Source: Photobacterium swingsii (GTDB lineage: Bacteria; Pseudomonadota; Gammaproteobacteria; Enterobacterales; Vibrionaceae). From it: a DNA stretch of 64,000 nt. A model generated the notes under the pieces. That model did no database searches and was not told the DNA's origin. It saw only the letters and a program-made list of their open reading frames with translations. How positions within the stretch are numbered: the first letter of the stretch is position 1; each line of letters begins with the position of its first letter. The stretch lies in assembly GCF_024346715.1 (NCBI RefSeq), contig NZ_AP024853.1:1302001-1366000 (forward strand), written 5' to 3'. This document shows, one piece after another, positions 1-9,100 of this stretch. The translations under genes and the position numbers were made by a program.

Positions 1-386
1 TTAATAATGTGGCCACTTTCTTTTTGCAGTGGTGGCGCTGCTAATACTACGGTGTTGTTGGTATAGGCTTTACTTTGGTTATCTGCCGCGTTGAGGGTTG
101 AGACAGCAAGAATACGCGCATGCAAAATATCTTTGTTCATGCTAGCGATGTTAAACAAACCACTTTTGGCTGTTGTGGTTGGTTCACTGGGGTTACAGAT
201 CCAGTCTTCCGTTAAGTCGACACATACAGTGATATCTTGCGCTAGATAGTTGGATTGTACCTCGCCACTCAGTGTGTAATTCAGCTTCGAATCGGGACCC
301 GTTGTGTTGCTGGCTTTATTGTCTGAGCCACCATTACAACCAGCAAGTAACGTCGCTATGGTGAGTGTGAGTAAGGTTTTTTTCAT
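1..386 (-). CDS. Putative lipoprotein, C-terminal part cut by the window edge
   Basis: The reading frame starts at an ATG at 386 and stays open to the left edge, so only about 128 residues are visible. The N-terminus is a lipoprotein signal peptide: two lysines, a hydrophobic run, and the lipobox LLAGC with Cys near residue 17, followed by a Gly/Ser/Asn-rich linker. After it comes a stretch with paired cysteines (ITVCVDL, WICNPSE) that may form a small beta-sandwich domain; I do not recognise a family. It lies 27 bp after the metalloprotease gene on the same strand and is probably the last visible gene of that operon. The product should be membrane anchored. Function unknown. Confidence 0.7.
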   Translation of the reverse strand, partial: MKKTLLTLTIATLLAGCNGGSDNKASNTTGPDSKLNYTLSGEVQSNYLAQDITVCVDLTEDWICNPSEPTTTAKSGLFNIASMNKDILHARILAVSTLNAADNQSKAYTNNTVVLAAPPLQKESGHII

Positions 387-413
387 GATAATAGTTTCTC
401 TATAAAAATTGAA

Positions 414-2819
414 TTAACGCTTAAATGAACGACGTTTAGCTGATCTTGCTTTGGTGTATCCCAATTGCAGCATTGCAAGTAGGGTTAGCCAAAGGGCACT
501 GCCCCCTCCGCCACTATTGTTATTAGGTTGTGGTTGTGGCTTTGGATCTGGTTTATTTGGTGAAGCTTTACACTGATAGTTCTGAATGTGCGTGACGCCA
601 AAATCGATCAATTGGCCGCTATTACCCACGGCGATATCACTAATTTCTAGTCGCCAAGCACCTGCCATCCGACTGCCCAGTAGTGGTTTAAGTTGTGGGT
701 AATCGGCTAAGCGATACACGGTTTGTTTGCTGTTTTGGTAATAAGCTTGGTGATCGTGCAAAATCACTTGCTGGCCATCTGGTGCGATCAGCGTGACTTT
801 CAATTCGCGGTGATCAGGGTGTGAAATGTGAGTGATAACGGCGAAATCATTGCCGACAGACTCTTGATCGCCTGTATTAAAGTAAGTGGCATAGGTAAGC
901 CCTTTGCGCATAGGTTGCAGGGGGCTTGTGCCTTTTTTAGCGTCAAGAACTTCTTGATTCAGTGTTTTAGGGGCTTCGGCAAACTTAGGTAGACCAAATA
1001 CGAAACCTTGTTCAAAACTAACGTGTTGCATCCGTTGCTTTTTGTCGAAGCTGAAGGAAGCATCAAGTGTTAAGTTAATACGCTGGCCGCATTGTGGTTG
1101 AGCGTTAAGAGGGAAGTTAACGGTTTGGCTTTTTCCTGCTTTTAGGCTTGATGGTTGATCGGCTGTAGCCAAGGTTTGTGACCCTGATTGCCCCGAAACC
1201 GATACATGTCCGCTCAGTGTCATATCCCGTGTGGTTGGGTTGTAGATGACAGCGTTTACTTGCCCTTTGCTGGTGGCGTTATTGGGGGTTGCTGTTGTTG
1301 CTAACCCTGTATCGATGAATTGCGGGTTTGGCGCTAGGATCAGTGCGGTTGGAAGCAAGTTGTGGTGATTGAAATGACGACGCAAAATCGCGCTATATTC
1401 ATGATTTGGGTAGAGGCTTTGCGCCGCATCTAAAATACTTTGCGCGGCATGGTGCATTTTAGCGCCACGGCCTAAACCATAGAGGCCTTCAAGAATAATC
1501 CTGTTCATTGCCTCGAACGCATCGGCATTGTAGGTCGCGACAGCTTCTTTCAGGGCTTGGAATAGTGGCGTTGACCAGAGCTGATCAGACAAGGTGCCAT
1601 TAACAGAAATATGCGCTTGGTATTCAGCGGATGGGTAGTAGCGAGCCGCTTTGTCATTGAGAGAACGAGTCCCGCCACTTTTGCCGCCAAAATGACCATC
1701 AAAGTTGAATACTGTGTCTAGTTCAAAGCTTGTACCTTGCTGATATTGAGTACGGTAAGTCGACATGCCTGCCCAGTAATCGCCAAAACCTTCACCAATC
1801 CCACTGGTGTCTCCATACGCCCAGTCAGGCACGATAAAGTAATTTATCGTGTGGCCGAACTCATGCAGGATCACGTCAGCATCAAGGCTATCGGGAGATC
1901 CCCCCATACCCAATGACAGTAGGTTGATATCGTTTAAGTACTTAGAGTTATTCTCATTCGAGCCTTGCGCATCAAATTGAACCGTTTGGTTGAATAGATG
2001 GTTAAAGCCAAGCCCTTCTACATAGCGTAGTGAGTGATCAATATGGTAGAACGCCATCACATCGTAAAAGTAGTTATGCACCGCTGATTTATCCGCCGTT
2101 GATGCTTGTGTGACATCAATATTGGTGAGTGCGTCTGGTGCAAAACTGAGGTGGCCTTGCTGCGGCTGCTGCTCTGCCTTATCTGCTATCCCTTCGGGTA
2201 AGTTCACGATGTCGACAGCAACAACCTTGTCGTTGGCCAATACACACTGTGGGTTAGCCGTAGTACTACACAGCACAGGCATAGTCACTGTCTGATAGGT
2301 CGCTGGTAAGGTGTAATGTTCAAAATCACCGTCTGTTGGGATCGGTGCTTGGTTCATCGTACGCGGATCGGGATTGTAGACTTGGGTTGTCACTGGCACC
2401 GTTTTCGCGTGTGCAGGAATAGCGGGTTTAGTGATATCAAAATTGGTACGAGGTTGCTCGATCGTGCCATCACATTGGCCCGTTAATGCATCGAGCTGTG
2501 CGTAGACGCGTTGCACTTTTTGATCTTTATCTACGGTCAGTACCAAGGTCTTGTGGCAGTTTTTACCTTGATTGTCGATAACATCAAAATTGTAGTGCGT
2601 TGCCATCAAGCTGGTGCGTTGATAGCGAGCCGATAGATCGCTGATAACTGTGTTGGGCTTATCTTGGAAATAATTAAGCAAGAATTGTTTCGCTTGAACA
2701 CTATCACTAACGATAGTTTCATTGGCTGGGTAGATAAGCTCTGCGGCAACACCTTGTTGGCTCGCGGCCAACAAGGTGAATAAGCATAATGTGGTTTTGT
2801 TGAATCGAAGCGCTTTCAT
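414..2819 (-). CDS. Secreted zinc metalloprotease with P-domain and GlyGly-CTERM tail
   Basis: An 801-residue exported protease. A signal peptide ends near residue 26 (ASQQGVAA). An N-terminal propeptide-like region follows. The catalytic core has HEFGH at residues 319-323 and a downstream GEGFGDYWA, with Glu343 as the likely third zinc ligand, the arrangement of gluzincins such as the M4/M36 families. Residues about 630-745 resemble a proprotein-convertase P domain (LIAPDGQQV, GAWRLEISD). The tail from about residue 769 has SGGGGS, a hydrophobic run and a Lys/Arg-rich end, which is a GlyGly-CTERM signal, a substrate of rhombosortase and usually linked to type II secretion. The gene starts 13 bp after the TonB receptor gene, so the two are probably co-transcribed. 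The exact peptidase family and the substrate are not determined. Confidence 0.88.
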   Translation of the reverse strand: MKALRFNKTTLCLFTLLAASQQGVAAELIYPANETIVSDSVQAKQFLLNYFQDKPNTVISDLSARYQRTSLMATHYNFDVIDNQGKNCHKTLVLTVDKDQKVQRVYAQLDALTGQCDGTIEQPRTNFDITKPAIPAHAKTVPVTTQVYNPDPRTMNQAPIPTDGDFEHYTLPATYQTVTMPVLCSTTANPQCVLANDKVVAVDIVNLPEGIADKAEQQPQQGHLSFAPDALTNIDVTQASTADKSAVHNYFYDVMAFYHIDHSLRYVEGLGFNHLFNQTVQFDAQGSNENNSKYLNDINLLSLGMGGSPDSLDADVILHEFGHTINYFIVPDWAYGDTSGIGEGFGDYWAGMSTYRTQYQQGTSFELDTVFNFDGHFGGKSGGTRSLNDKAARYYPSAEYQAHISVNGTLSDQLWSTPLFQALKEAVATYNADAFEAMNRIILEGLYGLGRGAKMHHAAQSILDAAQSLYPNHEYSAILRRHFNHHNLLPTALILAPNPQFIDTGLATTATPNNATSKGQVNAVIYNPTTRDMTLSGHVSVSGQSGSQTLATADQPSSLKAGKSQTVNFPLNAQPQCGQRINLTLDASFSFDKKQRMQHVSFEQGFVFGLPKFAEAPKTLNQEVLDAKKGTSPLQPMRKGLTYATYFNTGDQESVGNDFAVITHISHPDHRELKVTLIAPDGQQVILHDHQAYYQNSKQTVYRLADYPQLKPLLGSRMAGAWRLEISDIAVGNSGQLIDFGVTHIQNYQCKASPNKPDPKPQPQPNNNSGGGGSALWLTLLAMLQLGYTKARSAKRRSFKR

Positions 2820-2832
2820 CAGTCATCCATCC

Positions 2833-5037
2833 TTAGAATTGATAAGTAGCATTGATGTTGAAATAACGTCCTGGCTCGGTTGAATAGGACTTAGAGTCTT
2901 CGCCAATGCCTGCCACATCTTGGTAGCGGATGTATTCTTTGTTGAATGCATTGATCAAGGTGGCATATAAGGTGAAGTTGTCGCCGACTTGGTAGCTCGC
3001 GCCGAGATCCAGCGAAGCCCAGTTACCGGTCGTCGCACATGGGATTTGCATCTCGACGTTGTTGTAACATTTAGGGGTGCGATCCATTGGCATTGCTGCG
3101 GCGAAATTCAAGCGTGAGAAAGCGGTAATATTTTCTACGCTATAATCAAGCTGGATGTTGCCTTCTAATGGGGTCAGGGTACGAATTGGCTCGCCATTAC
3201 CGTCTTTACCATCGACGAGGCCTAGCTTGCCAGACAGCTTGAATGCTTCTGTTAGCTGGTAAGCTGACGACAGCTCAAAACCGTAGGTTTTCACCCCTTC
3301 TAAGTTTTGGTATTGGAATAGCCAGTGCGTTTTATCCGCGGCTTGGCCAATCATTTTTTGTTCAATGAAGTTTTTAAATTTGGTGTAGAAGACAGCGGCA
3401 TACAGCGAGAATCGACCGTCATCATATTTACTGCCTAGTTCAATGTTATCGCTCGTTTCTTGTTTAAGCTCCGAGTTCGGGATGATGATAAAAGGTTTCA
3501 ACGGGTTAAACAGGTGCGGCACATAACCATAGGTTTTGTCGTACGCTGGTGCTCTAAAGCCGTGTGAGTAGCTCAGGTAGCTGTTGAGTGCAGGCGTAAA
3601 TTGATAAGCCACTGAGAGGCTAGGAGATACTTCACTGCTATTATTTTCATAGATCTGCATGCCACCTATATTGGCATCACCTGTTGGGCTTAGCTGTTGG
3701 CGGTCATAGCGAACCCCTGGCGTGATAGTCCAGTCTTGCCACTTAATTTGATCGTGAATAAATACGGCAGCAGTCAGCATGGTGGCATCAGCAAAAGAAT
3801 CTTTGATTAAGCCAGTTGTACCTCGCCAGTCGTAGATGTTTTTGTTGATCGGGCGCTTATATTTATTTTGTTCAAACTGTACCCCCCAAGCGACTTGGTG
3901 CTCGGTGTTATCAGACAGTTGAAAATCTTTGGTTTGATCGGCAGAGAAACCTAATAAGGTGTCTTTGTAGAGGCGCTGTTCAACCTGACGACGCTTCTCA
4001 GTAATGCCTTGATGTTCACGTTGCATAAAGACATCTTTATAAGTGTCACTGGTTGTTTCTCGGTAGTAGGCTTTTATATCGGCATGATCAAACAAGCGGT
4101 TATTCAGACTATCGATTTCTGTGCCCACTTGCGCATCAAAACTGGTGCTTTTACCATTTTCGTAATACTGCTTCGCTTCCCAGCGCCCATCTTCTTGCAC
4201 GGGTGCCATACCATCGTCACGTTTCATTGTCTCTTTGTAGTAAGACACTGTGCCTTTAAGCATCACGAGATCGTTTAAGAAGTAGTTGTGGGTAAAGTCA
4301 GTGCTGTAGCCTTCAAGTTCACGATCGTAGAGGTCGCGATTATAGTTACGTGTTTCACCGCCTCGCCAGCCTGATAGCAGCAGCAAACTTTCATGATCGC
4401 CAAAACGTTGCGCTATCGTTGTGCTGAGTTTTTGCTTATCGCTGATCCCGGCATAGCTTGCACTTGCCTCATAATGGCTGTCTTTCGTGCCTAAATAATC
4501 GCCCGGTTGTTTTGTGGTTACCACTACCACGCCACCAATAGCGCCAGAGCCGTAAAGTGAGGAGCCGGCACCTTTAATCACTTCAATCTGCTTGACGTTA
4601 GAGAGGTCAAAACTATTACGGCCTGCGATGTCATTTAAGTCTGCTGCCCCATAGCCATCACCGACTTTGACACCATTTTTGATGATCGCAATACGGTTAC
4701 CAGTCATACCTCGAATGGTAATATTTTGTGGTCGTCCTGCACCGCCTGTTACGCTGACACCTGGCTCATGGTTCAGTGCATCATACAGTTCAGTTGCGCC
4801 TTCTCGCTTTATTTGATCATTGGTGATAACGGCTACCGAACCGCTGGTTTTTGATAGCGGCTGTTCGATTTTTGTCGCTGTCACTATGACGGTTTCCATC
4901 TGGGTGATGTCCGTCGACATGTTATTTTCATTAGCGTGAATGGGTGGATTTTCAACCGATTCTGCCGCTGAATCTGAAGCATAGGCGTGCGAAGCCAATC
5001 CGCTGAGGACAGCGAAGGCAATGGGATGTAGTTTCAT
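2833..5037 (-). CDS. TonB-dependent outer-membrane receptor
   Basis: A 734-residue receptor with a signal peptide (ending near HAYA), a TonB box-like ETVIVTAT around residue 48, a plug domain (ITNDQIKREGATELYDAL, ITIRGM, IEVIKGAGSSLYGSGAIGG) and a 22-strand type beta barrel ending in the aromatic YQF typical of outer-membrane proteins. It uses TonB energy to import a large ligand. The plug is closest to those of haem, haemoglobin and catecholate receptors, as far as can be judged by eye; the ligand cannot be read from the sequence. It lies between two exported proteases and downstream of a Fur-box-like site, which favours iron or an iron-bearing protein as ligand. Start chosen from the signal peptide. 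Confidence 0.92.
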   Translation of the reverse strand: MKLHPIAFAVLSGLASHAYASDSAAESVENPPIHANENNMSTDITQMETVIVTATKIEQPLSKTSGSVAVITNDQIKREGATELYDALNHEPGVSVTGGAGRPQNITIRGMTGNRIAIIKNGVKVGDGYGAADLNDIAGRNSFDLSNVKQIEVIKGAGSSLYGSGAIGGVVVVTTKQPGDYLGTKDSHYEASASYAGISDKQKLSTTIAQRFGDHESLLLLSGWRGGETRNYNRDLYDRELEGYSTDFTHNYFLNDLVMLKGTVSYYKETMKRDDGMAPVQEDGRWEAKQYYENGKSTSFDAQVGTEIDSLNNRLFDHADIKAYYRETTSDTYKDVFMQREHQGITEKRRQVEQRLYKDTLLGFSADQTKDFQLSDNTEHQVAWGVQFEQNKYKRPINKNIYDWRGTTGLIKDSFADATMLTAAVFIHDQIKWQDWTITPGVRYDRQQLSPTGDANIGGMQIYENNSSEVSPSLSVAYQFTPALNSYLSYSHGFRAPAYDKTYGYVPHLFNPLKPFIIIPNSELKQETSDNIELGSKYDDGRFSLYAAVFYTKFKNFIEQKMIGQAADKTHWLFQYQNLEGVKTYGFELSSAYQLTEAFKLSGKLGLVDGKDGNGEPIRTLTPLEGNIQLDYSVENITAFSRLNFAAAMPMDRTPKCYNNVEMQIPCATTGNWASLDLGASYQVGDNFTLYATLINAFNKEYIRYQDVAGIGEDSKSYSTEPGRYFNINATYQF

Positions 5038-5120
5038 GTTGTTATTCTCTAACTAGGCGTAGTTTTATTGGTGTAATGGTCTAACGAGATCGTGTATTTA
5101 AATCGGTGACTACCGAGCGA

Positions 5121-7313
5121 TTATTCTTGTTTCGATCGATGAGTGTCTGTTGACGATAATGCTTGCTCGCTGAGCCCTAATAAAAATGCATACTCCATCG
5201 CTTGGGCTGCCTGTGCGGTGCGCCGATTTTTTTGATGACCCGCATTAAAATCAGTCGTGAGTAAATAAGGATTATTCACCGTGCTTTGTTGTTGTAGTTT
5301 GGCCACAAATTTAGCCCCTTCCCAATAAGGAACTTGGCTGTCGTGCAAGCCTATTCGCACTAACATTGGTGGGTAAGCTTGTGCACTAACATTGTCGTAC
5401 GGGCTGTAGGTTTCCATGACTTTGCGATCACTGGCTTTGGCGGGGTTACCCCATTCTTGATACTCTTGCTGAGTAAGGGGAAGCGAGGGATCTGCCATGG
5501 TATTGATCACATCAACAAAGGGCGCCTGTAGTACCGCGCCGCGGAAAAGTGAGGGTTGAGCATTGATCGCCGCTGCCACCAGCGTGCCACCAGCACTGCC
5601 CCCGATAGTCAAAATGTCGCGCTTAATAGATGTTTTCGCCTGTGCTGGCGAAGCACCGTAGGAGCTTGTTCGCGATGTGTCACGACTTGGCACATAGCGT
5701 TGCATCACTTCCGCGGTGGCAAGGAAATCTTTAATGCCATTGGGTTTATTTATTCCCTTGCCCGCTTGATACCAAGCATCACCCAAGTACCCACCGCCAC
5801 GAACGTGTGCTATCGCATAAATCGCTCCTTGATCCAGTAGGCTAATCACCTGTGGCATAAAGTAAGGTTTCATTGGCGTGCCGTATGCGCCATAACCATA
5901 AAGAAACACTGGGCTATCAGGGCTCACTTTATCGTTTCGGTAGGCTAATGAGACTGGCACACTAACACCATTGGCACTCACCGTAATTTGGGTTGAGGTG
6001 TAGTTGCTAGGCGTGATCGTCGGGTAGCTGTCTTGCGATAGCAATCGTTCTTTACCTGTTTCGATATTAAATTCCGACCACCTTGGTGGGGTTGTCATCG
6101 ACATCGAGCGGATACGAACGAGGTTACTGGCTGCGTCGCCATTGTTGGATAACCACGCGACTTTGCCATTCGCAGATAATGGACGGCGGAATGTTTCATC
6201 GCCATCATTGTTAATTACCAGCAAAGTGTCTTTGCCTTGCTGGGTCAGAACCAGCGCAATACCGGCTTCAAAAACATACCAGTTTTTGATTTCTGTTTGC
6301 GGCTCTGGGATGAACAAAGGTGCAAGTGATTGAATGTTCGAGCCCAGCTTTCCTTGGTATAAACCAAAACGACCTTGATGATTGCTCAGACTGAGGATTT
6401 GTTGACCCTGGATATCGCTATAGTACTCATTACCAGGAGTACGCTTTTGCAAGCTGGTCTGTAGTTCACCTGTATGGGTGTTTAGTAGTTGTTGCTGGCT
6501 GGTATTGTGATTATTACTTTGAATAATCGCGTATTTTTTATTGCTGGTTTGATAACTTGATAGTAACCACGCCGGATCCGTTTCTTCGAGTAACACATCT
6601 ACTTTTTGAGGAGCGGATAATTGGGTTTTGACGAGTTGATAAGGACGGTATGTACCTGCTTCATTTGCGATGGCATAGAGGGTGTCATTGTCATCTCCCC
6701 AGATCAGCTCTGTACTTACATGATTGATAAGGGCATAAGCCTGCTGGGTGTGAGTGTCAATTACGGTCACAGTGTAATTACGATCACCACGCACATCTTC
6801 TGTAACAGCAATGAAGCGTTTATTTGGGCTAAGTAACCAGCTACCTAGAGAGTAGTAATCAGATTGAGCTGCACGCTGAGTCAGGTTGAAGACAATCCGT
6901 TCTTTTGAATCTTCAGCAGCTTGATGGATTGGCTGTTCAACCAACACGCGTGAATTGTCACGTGTCTCAAATCGATATTTTACATCGCCGCGAATAAGCC
7001 AAGGTTTTTCCGCCTTTTGAGGGGCATTATTCTGCCACTCATTCAAGAGTTGTTGTTGCAGCGCCGTTTGTTTTGTTAGAAAGCGAGCGGCTTGTTGATT
7101 GTGTTCCGTGAGAAAATGTCGCACTTTTTCAGACTGACGAGAGTCATCTCTCAACCACGAAAATGCATCTGTAGACTGAGGCAATAAAGTGGAGCCTTGT
7201 TGTGTTGAACTCGCTGCATTCGCTCTGGATTCAGGATGTTGTGCTGTTTCTGGTGTTGAAAAAGCAGACACAGAAAAGCTCGAAATAAGGAGATACAGGG
7301 CACTACGCTTCAT
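5121..7313 (-). CDS. Exported prolyl oligopeptidase-family peptidase, oligopeptidase B-like
   Basis: A serine peptidase of family S9A. The C-terminal alpha/beta hydrolase closely follows oligopeptidase B: YGYGAYG, HVRGGGYLG, GGSAGG, EWGNP, YSPYDNV and GLHDSQVPYW. The triad reads Ser573, Asp658 and His693, counted from the start used here. The N-terminal half is the beta-propeller. The ATG at 7313 is preferred over the upstream ATG at 7382, because it opens with a clear signal peptide (MKRSALYLLISSFSVSAFS). The enzyme is thus periplasmic or secreted, unlike cytoplasmic oligopeptidase B. A Ser/Thr-rich insert of about 20 residues precedes the nucleophile strand. It is the first gene of the unit with the TonB receptor, 83 bp upstream of it. 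It would cut peptides of limited size. Confidence 0.9.
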   Translation of the reverse strand: MKRSALYLLISSFSVSAFSTPETAQHPESRANAASSTQQGSTLLPQSTDAFSWLRDDSRQSEKVRHFLTEHNQQAARFLTKQTALQQQLLNEWQNNAPQKAEKPWLIRGDVKYRFETRDNSRVLVEQPIHQAAEDSKERIVFNLTQRAAQSDYYSLGSWLLSPNKRFIAVTEDVRGDRNYTVTVIDTHTQQAYALINHVSTELIWGDDNDTLYAIANEAGTYRPYQLVKTQLSAPQKVDVLLEETDPAWLLSSYQTSNKKYAIIQSNNHNTSQQQLLNTHTGELQTSLQKRTPGNEYYSDIQGQQILSLSNHQGRFGLYQGKLGSNIQSLAPLFIPEPQTEIKNWYVFEAGIALVLTQQGKDTLLVINNDGDETFRRPLSANGKVAWLSNNGDAASNLVRIRSMSMTTPPRWSEFNIETGKERLLSQDSYPTITPSNYTSTQITVSANGVSVPVSLAYRNDKVSPDSPVFLYGYGAYGTPMKPYFMPQVISLLDQGAIYAIAHVRGGGYLGDAWYQAGKGINKPNGIKDFLATAEVMQRYVPSRDTSRTSSYGASPAQAKTSIKRDILTIGGSAGGTLVAAAINAQPSLFRGAVLQAPFVDVINTMADPSLPLTQQEYQEWGNPAKASDRKVMETYSPYDNVSAQAYPPMLVRIGLHDSQVPYWEGAKFVAKLQQQSTVNNPYLLTTDFNAGHQKNRRTAQAAQAMEYAFLLGLSEQALSSTDTHRSKQE

Positions 7314-7381
7314 TGTTTGTCTTCTTGCATTTTGGATGTAGCAGAAAGTCGCTACGTGAAAAGGAGGGAATAATGCGCTCA

Positions 7382-7412
7382 AATAGAAATGAGATCAATT
7401 ATCATTTCTATT
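7382..7412. promoter_or_regulatory. Fur-box-like palindrome upstream of the peptidase/receptor operon
   Basis: The 19 bases at 7388-7406 (AATGAGATCAATTATCATT) match 16 of 19 positions of the AATGATAATAATTATCATT Fur consensus. They sit inside a perfect 11-bp inverted repeat, 7382-7392 and 7402-7412, with a 9-base spacer. The site is about 75 bp upstream of the peptidase start, where a repressor would cover the promoter. It also lies about 280 bp upstream of the divergent Dcu carrier gene. Fur binding is inferred. Confidence 0.72.
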
Positions 7413-7683
7413 AATTTGTATGTTTTTATGACTTGTGTAGTATTTTCAACCAATTTAATCCTTTTTTGCTGCTATATGGCGCTGCCCCCTCGCTGTTGAA
7501 GCACACAAATGTATGTATTCAATTAATTTTAATGCGCTTAATTTGATAGTGCTCAATAACCATGCAAATAGCATGGTTGAATAACTATTTGTGTGATGAA
7601 TGCTAAATTGTCGCTGTGATGAAATCAGTATCATGCCCGCAGAATTTTGTACTGGTTTAAATTTTATCATCAGGGAGATTGAT

Positions 7684-8997
7684 GTGTTTTTAGTTGAATT
7701 TTTAATTGTACTTGGCTGTATTTTGATCGGTGCGCGCATCGGGGGGATTGGTCTGGGTGTCATGGGTGGTGTCGGCCTAGCAATACTGAGCTTTGTGTTT
7801 GGTATGCAGCCAACAAGTCCACCGATTGACGTAATGTTAATGATCATGGCGGTAGTGGCGGCGGCGGCATCTATGCAAGCAGCAGGCGGTTTAGATTACT
7901 TAATCAAAATTGCTTCAAACATTTTACGTAAAAACCCTCGCCAAATTACCTTCATTGCACCATTAGTGACTTATGTTTTCACCATGATGGCAGGGACAGG
8001 GCATGTTGCTTATTCAGTATTACCTGTTATTGCTGAAGTGAGTCGTCGTAGTGGTATTCGTCCTGAACGTCCACTTGGCATGGCGGTTATCGCATCACAA
8101 TTTGCGATTGTTGCTAGCCCAATTGCGGCAGCCGTTGTTGCTTTGGTGGCTTTCCTTGAACCACAAGGTATTACACTTGCTAATGTATTGATGGTAACTA
8201 TCCCTGCGACTTTCCTTGGGTTAGCAGCAGCGTGTGTGATTGTTAATAAGCTAGGTAAAGAGCTTAAAGACGATCCAGAATATCAACGTCGTCTTCAAGA
8301 TCCTGCATTCCGTGCTGAAATGGAACAGGAAGTAAAAGTTGAAGAGCTTGAAATCAAACCAGAAGCAACGCGCGCGGTATCACTGTTCTTATTTGGTTCT
8401 TTGGCTGTGGTAATCATGGGTGCCTTCCCGTCATTACGTCCAAGTTTCGATGGTCAGGTTATGGGCATGGCACACACGATTGAAATCGTGATGCTATCGA
8501 TTGCGGCCTTGATTATTTTGATTTGTAAACCAGACGGCTACGCGATTACGCAAGGTTCTGTGTTCCATGCTGGTATGCGCGCTATCGTCGCTATCTTTGG
8601 TATCGCATGGTTAGGCGACACCTTAATCGGTGGTCACGGCGACATGGTAAAAGAAGCAGTATCAGGTTTAGTGGAAGTTGCGCCATGGACGTTCGCATTT
8701 GCACTCTTTGGTTTATCTGTGATGGTAAACAGTCAAGGTGCAACCACAGCGGTATTAGTACCGGTCGCGATTGCATTAGGCCTTCCACCATCAGTGATCA
8801 TTGCAACTTTCGTTGCGGTTAACGGTTACTTCTTCATTCCAAACTACGGCCCAATCATCGCATCTATCGACTTTGACCGTACAGGTACCACTAACATTGG
8901 TAAATATATCTTTAACCACAGCTTTATGATCCCAGGTTTGCTGAGCATGATTTTCAGTATCATCTTTGGTTTCATTTTTGCTGGTATCGTGATGTAA
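7684..8997 (+). CDS. Dcu-family C4-dicarboxylate transporter
   Basis: A 437-residue inner-membrane carrier of the DcuA/DcuB family, which exchanges or takes up fumarate, malate, aspartate and succinate, mainly in anaerobic growth. Family hallmarks are the start FLVEFLIVL, GGLDYLIKIA, TYVFTMMAGTGHVAY, the RPERP loop, ASPIAAAVVALV, GIAWLGDT and the C-terminal DRTGTTNIGKY with NHSFMIPG. A GTG start at 7684 is chosen: an AGGGAG ribosome site lies 6 bases upstream, and the protein then begins exactly where family members do. An in-frame ATG at 7600 would add an unrelated 28 residues. The gene stands alone and is followed by a terminator. By eye it shares features with both DcuA and DcuB, so I do not choose. 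Confidence 0.93.
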   Translation: MFLVEFLIVLGCILIGARIGGIGLGVMGGVGLAILSFVFGMQPTSPPIDVMLMIMAVVAAAASMQAAGGLDYLIKIASNILRKNPRQITFIAPLVTYVFTMMAGTGHVAYSVLPVIAEVSRRSGIRPERPLGMAVIASQFAIVASPIAAAVVALVAFLEPQGITLANVLMVTIPATFLGLAAACVIVNKLGKELKDDPEYQRRLQDPAFRAEMEQEVKVEELEIKPEATRAVSLFLFGSLAVVIMGAFPSLRPSFDGQVMGMAHTIEIVMLSIAALIILICKPDGYAITQGSVFHAGMRAIVAIFGIAWLGDTLIGGHGDMVKEAVSGLVEVAPWTFAFALFGLSVMVNSQGATTAVLVPVAIALGLPPSVIIATFVAVNGYFFIPNYGPIIASIDFDRTGTTNIGKYIFNHSFMIPGLLSMIFSIIFGFIFAGIVM

Positions 8998-9031
8998 ACT
9001 TTTACTAATACACAGGCAATATATACAAATC

Positions 9032-9056
9032 AGCCCCGCTATTGCGGGGCTTTTTG
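9032..9056 (+). terminator. Rho-independent terminator of the Dcu carrier gene
   Basis: An 8-bp GC-rich stem AGCCCCGC / GCGGGGCT with loop TATT, followed by TTTTT, 34 bp after the stop codon. Confidence 0.9.
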
Positions 9057-9100
9057 CTATATCTTAAAACTCAAAATTTTGCTAGTGAGATGATTTATAA

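Noticed and set aside
7455..7847. 130-codon minus-strand ORF opposite the Dcu gene start
   Set aside because: Its sequence is the antisense shadow of the transporter and the divergent control region; the Pro/Ile-rich start is typical of such shadows.
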